A stretch of DNA of 64,000 bases from Cheilinus undulatus (Eukaryota; Chordata; Actinopteri; Labriformes; Labridae): positions 37,487,000 through 37,550,999 of the forward strand of contig NC_054866.1 of assembly GCF_018320785.1 (NCBI RefSeq), given 5' to 3'. Positions 27,601 through 40,251 of this stretch are shown one piece after another (positions within the stretch are counted from its first letter, which is position 1; each line of letters opens with the position of its first letter). The notes beneath the pieces were generated by a model. That model made no database searches. It saw only the letters and a program-made list of their open reading frames with translations, and was not told the origin of the DNA. The translations under genes were made by a program, and so were the position numbers.

Positions 27601-30600
27601 TTGTTCAGAGAAAATCTTTACACCACTAGTCACACAGTCAGCGTTATCAGCCATGTGCTGCTCTTGCATCAGGTGTGGCACACAAGTGTTGCTTTCCTGC
27701 TGCAGTTAGGCCATTTTCTGGTGTCACTCATGTCACGACAAAATGCTCTGTTATTGCTTACACCTTCTGCACCGTATCACAAAGTGCTTAAAGCTTTTGT
27801 CAAGTTGCAAGCAACCAGTTTAACCCAGGTCTTCTTTGCTTCCCATTCCTTGTTGTAGCTAAAAAAAAAATTGTTTTTTTTTTTTGCTTATCTATTCTTT
27901 TGTCCGCTTTTGTGTGCGAAACATGTTTGTTGGCTTTTGATGCTGTGAATATTGCTGAAATGAGGGAGCTGTGATTAGATAAGGGCCACTTTTAGGACGT
28001 GTCTAGCACATGATGGGCCTCTGACTGTGACAAATGATCTAGGATCAGTAAATCTTTGTCTAGCAATTACAGAGATGTAACATAAAAATACAGGACAAGA
28101 TCCCTCGCTGAGGGACAAACTAATTTAGCTGGAAATATGGGACGTCCCAGTACAGGACAGTTGGCAGCCCTACCTACACATGCATTAGTAGTGTTTATCA
28201 CTTTTACCACAAATTACTGCATTAAAATAATTCTGTAGAGACATTATCTTTTTAAGCTTTTTATGCCTTTATTTTTAGAGGTAGACAGTGGATAGAGTTG
28301 GAAACAGGGATTAGAGAGTTGGGGACAGAAATGCAGGAAAGGAACCACAGGCCGGACTTGAACCCAGGCCTTTTGTGTACATGGGGTGCAACCTAACAGC
28401 CAAGGCCTTCTGTGCAAGGAATGATCAGTCGTGTTGCAGATCGTCTTGTTTGCTTTTGAGGGTCACATAGAGGCATCAGTATTTATTATGTCCTGTTTCA
28501 TGAGCTATTAAAAACTCCTCTCGGGTGCTTTAAGCAGAACTGTTAATATGGTTAAAGGTAGGCCTGTTTGCATGTTAACATACTGTTGCTAGCAGTTATG
28601 TAGCTATTGGCATTGCTCAAGCTCTCATTAACTCTGTCAGTGTTTTAGGTCTTGTTCGCTGTTTAGTAGGATGTTGCTGCATTGCTGCAGTGGTTGGTAA
28701 GGTTTTGAGTGTACTGGCTGCTTTCTCCCAAACTAGACGTCTTGTTAGTTGGATGAGTGCTAATAGATGCAATTGTCAGCTTTTTGTTTGTCTAGCCTGT
28801 ACCTGTAGAGTAGATGATTGATGAATAAACTGCTAACAGCTCATGTTAGCAATGGGGCAATAATGATGTGAGCAAAAGTAGACTTAACTTTGTTTCTTAA
28901 ATCATAAAAGTAATTGGATGTGCCATGTTTGCTAAGCCACCTTAGCTAAACATCCCATAATGTGATAACAGATGATCAAAGAAATGACGCAACACAGTTA
29001 GAGACTTTGCCGCTCTCTGTGGGTTTATTCTATTACATTGTGTTCTATCTCCTCAGTGTCACATCTTCTTCTGCTTATGTCTCTGCTGTTTCTCCTTGCT
29101 TTCTGCCATCAATCCTGAACTCCTCTCCCTCGAGTAACAAACAAACTTTTGGTCCTTTTGTTGGTTTCTTCAGAAATTATCGAACACTGCACCTGGATCA
29201 AACATTGCGCTGCTTGCCTCTACATCTCAGTCCTTATTAAAGAGCAGACCAATTAATCTGCCATTAGTGCTGCAGTTAGCAAGAGCTGCCTTTGATTTTT
29301 GTTCCATTCACCTTTCTTTTTTCCTCCTTTTCTACCCACACCTCCCTTGTGTTTTTGCTTCCATATGCAGGAAAAAGTTGAAACTAACATGAACATGAAC
29401 AGTCAGTGTTTTTCATTGCCTTGACAACTGGAATAAGCCTCTGCAGCAGACACATGTTTTTTACTGTGCATGCATTTATATATTTATACTTTTATATGCA
29501 TTATGCACACGATTCAGACCCAAGTGCTGTCCAACCTGAAACTGAGCATACCTGTTATTTCTTTCTGACGACTGTTTCTCTCTCAACCTGTACAGCTTTA
29601 TACATTTATGGTGATCTTTCTTGACCTGCACAGCCTCCCTTGTCTTAGCGTAGCAAAGCTACACAGCCAATCAGTTGCTCCACTCAGATGAGGCACTGCC
29701 GGTGAAGACTGCAGGTTTTTGAGCTGCCTAAAGCTGCAGAAACCCACAGAGAAGTCAGGGAAGTCTCAGAAACACAGCAGAGAAAGCAAGCTAGACTGAG
29801 GGATTTAGAGGAAGCTGCATCAGGTTGTAGATGTTTAGACTGATCACTTTCTGCCCTGTGACGAAGACTTTGTTTTTTTCTGTGATTGTAACTGCTCTGA
29901 TTTTTATGTCTGTGTCTTTGTTTATTATACTGCTGCCTGTCTTCATTGAGACACTCTTGTTAATGTGATACTTAATCTCAATTAATCTAAAAAAAGATTG
30001 CCTAACATAAAAATCCCCAAATCTTTCAAAACAAGTGTCCCACAAAAATGTTCCAAAGTCCTATGAAAAAGGAAAAAATAAATACATTTCCCCCTAATTT
30101 CCAATAAAACACTCCAAAATAAATATTCCCCAAAGCATCCAAACACATTCACTGAAATTTCCATGAAAATTCATACAAATTCATAGAAAATTCTTCCAAC
30201 ATTTCAAGCAAATTAATTTTCTAAAATTCTACTGACAGAAATTATTACTATCTTGTAAGAGCTAAAATGTTATGCCCTCATATTGAAGAGCTTAATCCAA
30301 GAACAGCACAATTAGGTTTTCCTGGTTAAATAAATTGAAATAGATAAATAAATTAATAAAATGCAGCTGATTGAAACATACAGAAACCGGCTGTTGTGAT
30401 TTGATGAACTAAACTGAAGGCAGGCAGCCTGATAGGAGCTGTGACGGCTCGGTTCAGACAGCAGCAACTGTGATGCTCTAAAACAGTCTCCTTGTGTTGT
30501 GAATCTGTGTGTGTATTTATGACTCTGTGAGCGACACAGAAAGTTAAGTTTTAAAAGCTTGAATGGCAAAGCTTTTTGTCTGTAATTCATAAAAAATCAC

Positions 30601-32542
30601 CAAAATCCATCAAATTATGCCTGCAATAAAAGCCATAAGGATCATCCATTAAGCTTTTATTGCTTTAAAACCAATAAAAGTTCATTTAAAGTCAAACCTC
30701 TGTAAATATCTAGGCAGACATGGACTAGAGCCACATTTCTCAGTTGCTTGCAGAGATTTTTGTTTGTCTCTCAGATTCATTGAAGAAACCCTCCTGCTGT
30801 CTCACAGCATGTTTTTGTCTTTAATGAAAGAGATCCAGAAACTGCAACAAATCAGCCTCATTAGTGTATTTGTCTGTTCTGATATCGCACTTAACGGAGG
30901 TGTTGTTTTATAAACACACACCTAATGAATCAGCATCGACCATACTACACAAACGCCTGTACACATTAGTGTGCACACACAGGAATGTAACACAGCGCTG
31001 GCTTAGGTTTCTTCTTTGTGATCAGTATCAGACCATTTACCTTTGAGACTCTCTGTCCCTGAACCAATTATCATCCCTTATCTGTTTACAGTGCCTTTAT
31101 GTGTGAGTGCTGTATGTGTACTGCGTTTGTGTGTCACACTTTCCTTGATTCTTTTCCTCCTCTGTACATCGGGGAGGTGTGTGATTGGCAGCTACTAGTG
31201 TGAGAAAGTTCTCTGTCAGAAAGTCTACCTGGATCAGTTTCAGGGCCGGGCCCAGGGGGCGGGCGAAGCTGGACTGCAGGGAGAGAGAAAGAGACAGAGG
31301 TGGGATACAGAGTTAGCATCAGTGCATCTCCGGCTGAAAGACTCGCTTTATCCGGCCATCTCTGGGAGGTGGAGGTGGAGGTGGAGGAGGAGGAGGGAGA
31401 GAGTGATCCCCCTGCCCCAGGTGAGGGGATGAACAGGTGAGCAGAGTCATTATGAGGGAAAGGTGAGCTCTCTCTCTCTTTGTCCCCTGCCCTCCCTCAC
31501 TTATTCAGTCATTTTTTCTCTTTTTCTCCGACTAATCTCTTCAGGGAAATGAGCAGTTTTGTCTGTGTGATTTGCTTATGAATCTGAGCACTGATGTAAT
31601 TCTTTGTGTTGTGTTTGTTTTGTGTGTAATGTCATCAGGATTGCTAGACATTTTATCTCCCTGTAGGCTGCTGTGAGTCTGTGTGTGATTTCTGTGGTTA
31701 AAGCTTTGGAAATAGGCAGATATTTTCTCCCAGACGGTTATTGTAATCTGGATCAGTTTCTGTTACTGTCATAGAAAGTTTGGATGGCAGACTTTTAATT
31801 CAAACGTCAAACAAAAGATCCAGTACCCTGTCTTTTACTAGGGGGCTTAACTGTACGGCTAAAGGAGAGCTGTTTTGATTAATAATGAGCATGGACAGAC
31901 AGTGCTGTTGATATATTTGTGTATGAGTCATGTTTAATAACCACTGATGACTAACATCACTGCTCAAGGCCCTAGATGGAAAGACTCAACCTTAAATAAA
32001 ATGGGGTGGCAGTGGCTCAGTTTAAAAAGGACTTTTAAGGGAACCAGAGGGTCTTTAAAGGGGTGACTATGCACTTATCACTCATTTTACCTAACATATT
32101 TCTATTCAATTTACTTTACTTTGCAGAAATCTGTTTTCACTTTGACATTAAAGCTATTTTTGTCAAAAAAGCTTAATTATATTGACCATGAGTGATTTAT
32201 AAAATCAGCAAAAGGGTGAAACATCCAAGGGGATAAATATTGTTTATAGGCACTGTACTTTAGAAGCATGGCAGCATTATGATTGGCTAATGATGAGAGA
32301 GTGGAGCAGTGCTGTTTGATAGATGTGACCAGGTGATGTGAGCAGCTGGTGATCACATGAAAATGAGCGAGTCTGCATGAAGGAGTTCATGCAACATGGT
32401 GTGAATATGAACATTCAACCAGCAAGAAATAAAGCCTAAAATAAAGCCTGGATGAAGTTGAAGACAGGTGGATAAAGTCTGTCAACTATATTAGGGACTA
32501 TGTGTAATGCCCTCTCATATCAGTAACAACTGTATATGCATG

Positions 32543-32591
<49 letters not shown>

Positions 32592-35500
32592 TTATTTCAG
32601 TGTTTACATATTAAATGAGAAGTAAAGCAGAATCAGTGTCTCCATCTTCTGGAGGTTGATTCTTGTCTTCCTGGCATCGATGCCATTTGTATTTCATACG
32701 CTCATTCATCAAAGCAAGATCAGAAGCAGTGCGGACAAATCATCCATGAGTCTAATTTCCTATGGAAACTGAATTCTGAAGAAGCGATACATCTCTGCTG
32801 CTCTCCTGGTTTGCTTTAGGACATTAAATCTTGATTTTGCCTCTGTGATCAGAAATCTTACACATTGTCTGAGGGATGTGGTTTTGTTTTAACCCTGGTT
32901 TAAGTATCACAGACACTCAGTGGTTTGGGATGTTTTAGCTCCGGCGCCTCCACAGAGACAGGAAAAGTTCAAAGACTTCATAGCTGCAAGGTCATTTGTT
33001 GAAGGCGTCTATCTGCTGGTGGTTTCACTGTTGATTCTGTTTGGGAGACAAAGGGAAACAGAGTCAACTGGCAAAAAACAGCACTCAGTTATCTGTTTGT
33101 CTAACAGAAGTAGAAAAAAGTCTGTACATCAGTGAGGGGGATGAATGTTAGCGAATATAGAGTCAAACTTATAACCAGGTAGTGATAGGCCTAGTTGTAG
33201 ATGAAGTTTATTAAATAGGCTTTTTTTTGGTAACCAGACATTACAGGAAGATTCTCAGTTGTTTTCTGACGTTTTGACACCTGGAAGTATTTCGTCACCG
33301 ACTGGTTAAGGCTTGCCCTTTTGTTAAAATGACCTGTGACAAATGACACTGTGATAGGTGCTATAAAAATACTTTAAACATGAAGCCCCCACCATTTATA
33401 ACCCTCACGTCAAGTGCCTACACTCATTCATGGTCAGGTTGACTGCCAGAGGCCATCGCAGACTGATCCTAGGAAACTGCAGATGCGTGGGCTTGTGCAC
33501 CAGTTTTATTCCTGTTGGCTTGTCTCTTGTCATTCCTGGTAACTGTATCTCTAATGTTTGCATAGATATGAGTGTAATATATTTGTATAAGGCCATCGCA
33601 AGCTGAGCCAGATGCCAAATCATACAACACATGCAGATCAAGAAAAAGATAAATAGTCAAGAGGTACTAAAATGTGTTCTGATGCTGGGTATCCATCTGC
33701 AGACACTTTGAATAAACTCAGTGTTTTGTTTTTTAAAGAAAAATGAAAGTGTCTGTAACATTGCAATATAGTTTGGTTTAAAGAAGCTGGGGTATCTTGA
33801 CCCTTTATCACATACCAGTTTGTACTCCTGTTCCTGAAATTTTTCTCATTTCTCTGTTAGTGCCTACAAAAAGTATTCAACTCCTTGGATGTTTTATCCT
33901 TTAATTGATTTTATAAATCAATCATGGTCAATATAGTTTGGCTTTCTTTGACTAAAAAATTCAAAAATAAACTCTTTAATGTCAAAGTGATAAAAAAAAT
34001 TAAAAGTAATGTGAGTTTAATAAAAATATGTAAAGTAAAATAAGTGACTGCATAAATAATTCCCTTGTAAATGACTGACCTTATTCAATAGAGGTCCAGC
34101 CAGTTGGTGCTAGTAGTCTTACAATTAGGGAAATATGGATCACCTGAGTGCAGTGAATGTTTCTCAAGTGATTGTAGTATAAAGACTCCTGTGTCTGGAG
34201 GGTCCAGTCACTGCTTAATCAGTATTCTTGGCTACCGTTACACCTTGAAGATAAAAGAACGCTCCATGCAACTCAGAGAAAAGGTTACGGATTATGGCAC
34301 ATGTGTAAATCTGGCTAGATCCTCACATACTAAGTGACCATGCAAGAAGGAGACTAGTGAGAGAGGCCACGAACACCTATGACTACTCCTATGACTTTAA
34401 CGATAATCGGCAGAATGCCAAATATTGATGCTGATAATCCGCTACACCAATTATTGATCAATCCCTAGCTGTCACCACAGCAGAAAATAAACTTTGATTC
34501 TGTTAATTAAAAAAACATACACTGTTGATATCTGTAAGCAAGCAAACTGTTCGAGACATATACTTAACTTTAGTATTTGCCACCCTGTGAGTCTAAACAG
34601 ACCACTGCTGCTCTCCTTCTTTCTAGAAAGAGGAAATGGAACTATATTTATTGATGTGGTCAGCTGTGGAAGTAAAATTTGATTGTTCACTTAAATGCAT
34701 TTAAGTGAACAAGCACTTCCTGAACAGTGAGACTTTTTCAGGCACTTTCCCTTCTTCTCAGGGCACCAAGTTCAACATGCAAAATGTGGCCGTCATGCAA
34801 ATCTTATCCGGTGTCACTGCTGTAGTCCTCACATCCGTCTCTGTTTTTATTTCTGTTCACTGTTATTCCACTGTCTTTGACATGAACACATTAATCACTA
34901 AGAGTGCTTTATGATTATATGTACCAAAAGTCAACATTTATATTGTACCTTTTCTAAAATCAGCACCATAAAAAAGGAATCAAACACTGACCTTGTGAAG
35001 AAGATGGACTGGCCAGTTGTCATGTCTGTTATCAGGCAGATCCATTTTGATCTGATCCATCTGATTTGAGAATCGGACCAATCAGCGTCATGCGAAGTGA
35101 ACAAGGCAGGTGTGGTTTAGTTGTAGTGAAAGCCAGTAGCTGTCACTGATGTACTGATTGCCTCGGCTGCGGCTGTAGAATAGCAGCAGTTTTATTAGAA
35201 CTGGTCTACATTTCTTAGTTTAAAAAGACCAAAGAACCACACGTAGCGGTTACATGCTGGAAAATATGTTTTTACTTGTTTCCCACTATACTTTGGCATG
35301 AGTTTGTGATTATCACAAGCAGGTTTTAGTTGTAGTGTAAGCCACCATTTCAAAACTACAGCAGCGCCTGTGTGCTGAGCTCATGTTACTACCTCATTTT
35401 ATCTTGTTGCTCAGAACCTCCTGCTTCCTCCCGTAGACTAAAAACATACTTGTTAGGTTAATTGCTGGCTCTAAATTGCCCGTAGGTGTGAGTATGAGTT

Positions 35501-36357
35501 TCTTGTTTGTTTGTTTCTATATGTCAGCCCTGAGATTGACAGCTGGGATAGGTTCATCCCCCTGCAACCCTGATCAGGATAAGTGGTGTAGAAGATCAAT
35601 GGATGGAACATTTCAGAGTCAGTGTGCAAACATGATTAACTCAACATAAGATTATTTTCTCTCAACGTGTGGCAATTTCAGATGAAAAATAACAGGCTCG
35701 GTGCACAAAGAGACAAGATGGATGATTTTGTGGCCCAGGAAACACTGGGAATATCTATCCTGACAGAGCACTTCATAGGGTCTGTTTGCATAAGCTTGTG
35801 CTTCACAGCACCATGCAAGGTTGGAGAGATAGATTATGTCTTTCCAGTTCAGTCTTTCTTGTTATGTGGTTTTATCTTATATAGTTGAAATCCACAGAAT
35901 GCATCGGCACATCATGGAGAGAAAGAAAGAGAGTGATAGAGAGATAGGGCTCTGCATCTCCTGCTCATTACCAATAACCCATTAAAATTATTTGGATATA
36001 TGTGAAAAAAATGTAAAAATCAAAGCTATTATATAAAAAAAAATGATGCTGGATGGAAGTTCCAGAGTCAGTGTGCAGATGGTCTAAGTGTGCAAAAGAT
36101 CAACACAAACTAAGATCATATTTAAATTTTTTTATGTCCTGCAATTTCAGACAACAAGAATGGGCTCAGTGTAGGCAGAAAAAATGTGTCTCCTCCTGAA
36201 TTTGAGGCAAAAGTGTAAAGTACCTAAAAATGGAAATACAGTCAGTTTGGTAAATGTACTTCAGAACTGCACTAACAAACAGAACTTGAGTTCATGTTTA
36301 CTGATACTTTCCACCGCTAAAGTAACCAGAAGTGACCCTCTCTACCATCATACAGGA

Positions 36358-36392
<35 letters not shown>

Positions 36393-39300
36393 CGTTGTGA
36401 GCGATGCATTCCTGCTGTGTGGGAGCCGAAACAAGGAAAAGCCAGCGAAGGGAAACGAAAGGAGAGCAGCATAGTCAGAGCTTTCTTTCTCCCTGGAGTC
36501 TCTCTTTCATTCTTCCCCTTCCCGCCGTTTGTGCCCTCCTCTCTTTTGTCCCCTAATTGACTCACCTACGCAGCCCTGCATACCTGCATGTACGCTGATA
36601 CTGTTGTACCGTTTGTTCACACAGACCTGCAGGCTTATACATAGAAACACACTTTATAACCTTCTCTCCCTGCAGACACATGACAAAGACACACAAAAAA
36701 CACAAAGCAGGTTAATACCAGCAGGATCTGCAGCTTGTGTTTTTAGAGATAAGTTAATAACTTGGGGGTAAACGTCTCAAGGGAAGCTTGTTTTAATGAT
36801 TTCATTTGTGTGCAAATTGGATTTAAAAGGGGGAGTCTCTTTATTAGACGAGAAAAGAGGCAAAGGAAGCTTAATTAACATGATCACTGTGAAAATACAG
36901 TCTGTAGATGTCATTGTGCTTCACTGAACGCAGGTAAATAATCATTAAGACAGATACACAGGTGTGATTAGAGCAAACAGTCTCCTTTCTTTGCCATTAA
37001 TCTCCTCCTCTTCTTGTCACATCTCCCCTCCTCCTCACCTCTTACCCGTCATCTCTCTCTCTCTCCCACACACACCCTGTCTCTGCTCTCCAGTTAAAAT
37101 CAGTCATTGTAAACCTTTTGTTCTCTATGTGACTGCCCCTCAGTCACATCGAGTCTCTGTGGATTACAAACACGACAGGCAGAGTTACAGATCAGTTTAT
37201 CATAAATCTTCCCTCTCCTCTCTGTGGTTTCTTCTGTTGTCTCAGCTCAACGGGAGCAACCACAAACATTTAGAGTCATCACATTGAGAAACATGTTTAT
37301 GATGTTCCACACTGGCCCATCATGACTTTAAGCTCTGAACTAATATGCCAAATCCATTAATATTGCTCATCTGCAGTACTCTACAGTACATGTGACATTG
37401 GTTATATCTATTATATTGTAATCTATCTCTCTGTCCATCCATCCATCCATCCATCCATCCATCCATCCATCCAAAAGAATAGAAATAGGAAATCACTGAA
37501 CTCATCAATCATATAAATACTTAAAAGAAAAAAATGTTTGTAGTTTTAACCATCTATTTGATTATTTTGAAATCTAAACAGTGTGTTCTCCAGTGATGTG
37601 TATTTCTGTCCTCTCAGTAGAATCCAGATTGTTTGTTATCCTTTCTGCATTTGCGGGCCATGATAAAAGGTAATCTGAATGTTTGGAAAAAAGGGATGCA
37701 TAGTTGACATTACGAGGATATTTTCCAACTCATTTCAGACGATCAGGATGCTGTTTCAGCTGCATGCACATTGTTGTCATCTAATTGCAGAGACCATCTC
37801 GTCTCTCTTGCTGTGGAATTAACATGTTATTATGCATGTTGTTATTGTGACGGTCCAGGGGCAAGCTCAGACATGCAAAGCAAAGCTTTCAGAAAATATA
37901 CATTCACAGACCAAAATCTGAACCTGGTTTTAACTCAGATAACAGAAAACATAAGAAATAGATATAATACCCAACCATGATACTTTTTAATGAGAGCTTA
38001 CTTAGTCAGTCAATCTGTCTGATTGTTAAAATCATGAAAGTGCTGATACTAATTTAAAGCCTTTATCATTTATACATAACCAGCTACAAACAAGAAAATA
38101 TACAGTTAATCTACATTAAATGCAAGCTTATTTACATTATTGATATTTACCTCTGCAAAGGAGGTTATGTGATCGGATGGGTTTGTTCGTTTGTTAGCAA
38201 CATAACTCAAAAAGTTATGGACAGATTTTGATAAAATTTTCAGGAAATGTCAGAAATGGCATAAGGAAGAACTGATTAGATTTTGGGAGTGATCCAGATC
38301 ACTGTCTGGATCCAGGAATTTTTTGAAGGATTCTGTACTATTGGGAGATAGGGCTAATGGTGGAGGTCTGCGCTGTTACCACTTTACACCAGGAGATGGC
38401 GGACATGAGTAACTTCAATCCCAGCAGCTTTTTGGGTGTGTTTCTATTCAAAGTTTTGGAGTTTATAGAGTTTGAAGGATGCACGCCCAGTCGAGGAGAT
38501 GAGTCGGAGCGTAACAGAGAGACAGACAGCGAACTGTAGTGAGAATACTCACAATGCTGGGAGGAATAGAGGAATATTCACCCTCTGCCATGACTTCCAG
38601 TCGTCCAGTGAGACCATGGGTGAGACTGTCAGTGCATCTGTCGGCACCAGCAGGCAATGCTTCCACCATGACCGTCCACCCGTAGCGAAGCCAATGCTTG
38701 GCCTCGCCCTCCCCACCGGGGAGGGAGTAATAAGCGAATGCCATGGTGGGGGCACATGGTGACGGATCCAGGAAATTTTTAAAGGATTCTTTACTATGGG
38801 GAGATAGGGCTAATGGCGGAGGTCTGCGCTCTCCAAGTGCTTTTCTAGTTTTAATTAATAATGATTAATCAATCACAAAATCTGTAATTAATTAGATTTT
38901 TAAAAAATTATTTGACAGCACTATTTTATAGTCAAATCTATGATCTACTGATAGTGTTGAACACTAAATCATGCCTAAGTAAACTACCTGAACCTTTAGG
39001 AGATCTACTGAGACATTGACAGACAAAAGAGATCTTTTAGCAGCCAGCTATTTGACTCAAATGTTACTCCATACAGCCCACTGATTCTAATATTTCTTCT
39101 TCCCTACTAGCTCAGGTTGGAGAGATCAGGGCTTTGAGGGAAATTGAGTTATACCAAAAAAAAAAGCATTTCCTCAGTGAATTTTGGCAATTTCTAATGC
39201 AGATGTTCTCATGGGCGAGGTCACACCCAATGTGCCAAGGCTAAAGTCCTCTGTGGATTTTAGTCCAACCAACTTTTCCTTTCCTGTATGTCATTTCCCA

Positions 39301-40214
39301 CTCTCCTCAATCTCTAATAACTCATCTAGATAAGAGATGTATTAAAGGCATAAAAACCAAATAAAGGCATAAAGCTGAAAACAAATCTTAAGAAAGCAAG
39401 AACTACTGTCTGACAGTTACATGTGTCTGTAAAGTTTTCACTTGCCAAACAGTCTGAGTACAGCGAGGAGTCAAGAACCCTTTATCTTTGACCACCAAAA
39501 TCTAATCAGTCCATCCTTAAGTGGAGGTGAATACATGCGTAAAGTTTGAAGACAATCCTTCAAAGTACTCTTGAGATAAGCATTCACAAGCAAGGGTTAC
39601 ATGAGCCCCATGACCCTGAAATTTGACCTCCAAATCTAGTCAGTTAAGGCCTTCGCACATTGAGTCCATTTTTTCATACGCACTTTTGTACTTAAATAAA
39701 GATAAATGATGATGTTTGCATGCTGATGGAAATAGTTTCATCTGTAATTTTTTTCAGTTCAGCTTGTTTACATTATTTAAATGGGTTATTGATGATTCAG
39801 AACAATTGCTGCTGCTACTTTCTCGCACGCTCACCTTTCCCCCTCTCTCCTCTCTAAAATCTGCTCAAACCTCAGTTTAAACACCATGATGCTGTGCATT
39901 ATGTAGAAATCAACCATGGAACATAATCGATAGTGTGCCAAAGTTTGTACTCAGCCACGTAACAGAGATTGAATCAAAAAGTTGCTCTTAATCTCTCCAA
40001 CTCGACATAACGCCATATGATGTGTAAGCTTGTGTCATACAAAGCTCTCTGTAAGGACAGATGGATGCAGTGTTTTTTTTTTTTTTTAAGAGGAGGAAGC
40101 ACAGAATCATCTTCACTCTTTTTGCTCTTCACGGTATGAAACAATTTGCCTCATTCTATGAATGTTGGCAGCAAATGCAAATAAATCACAGTGTACAAGG
40201 TCTGAGTACATGGC

Positions 40215-40251
<37 letters not shown>

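Larger units (their letters stand above)
34471..38145. other. jag2 intron 2 segment, no gene seen
   Basis: Contains a LINE/SINE-type repeat (35400-35612), a (CA)12 microsatellite (36368-36391), CT-rich stretches (36480-36540, 37000-37090) and a CCAT microsatellite (37435-37473). The ORFs are low-complexity. Confidence 0.55.

Noticed and set aside
40216..40250. Retroposon tail
   Set aside because: The T35 run has no recognisable element body on either side.
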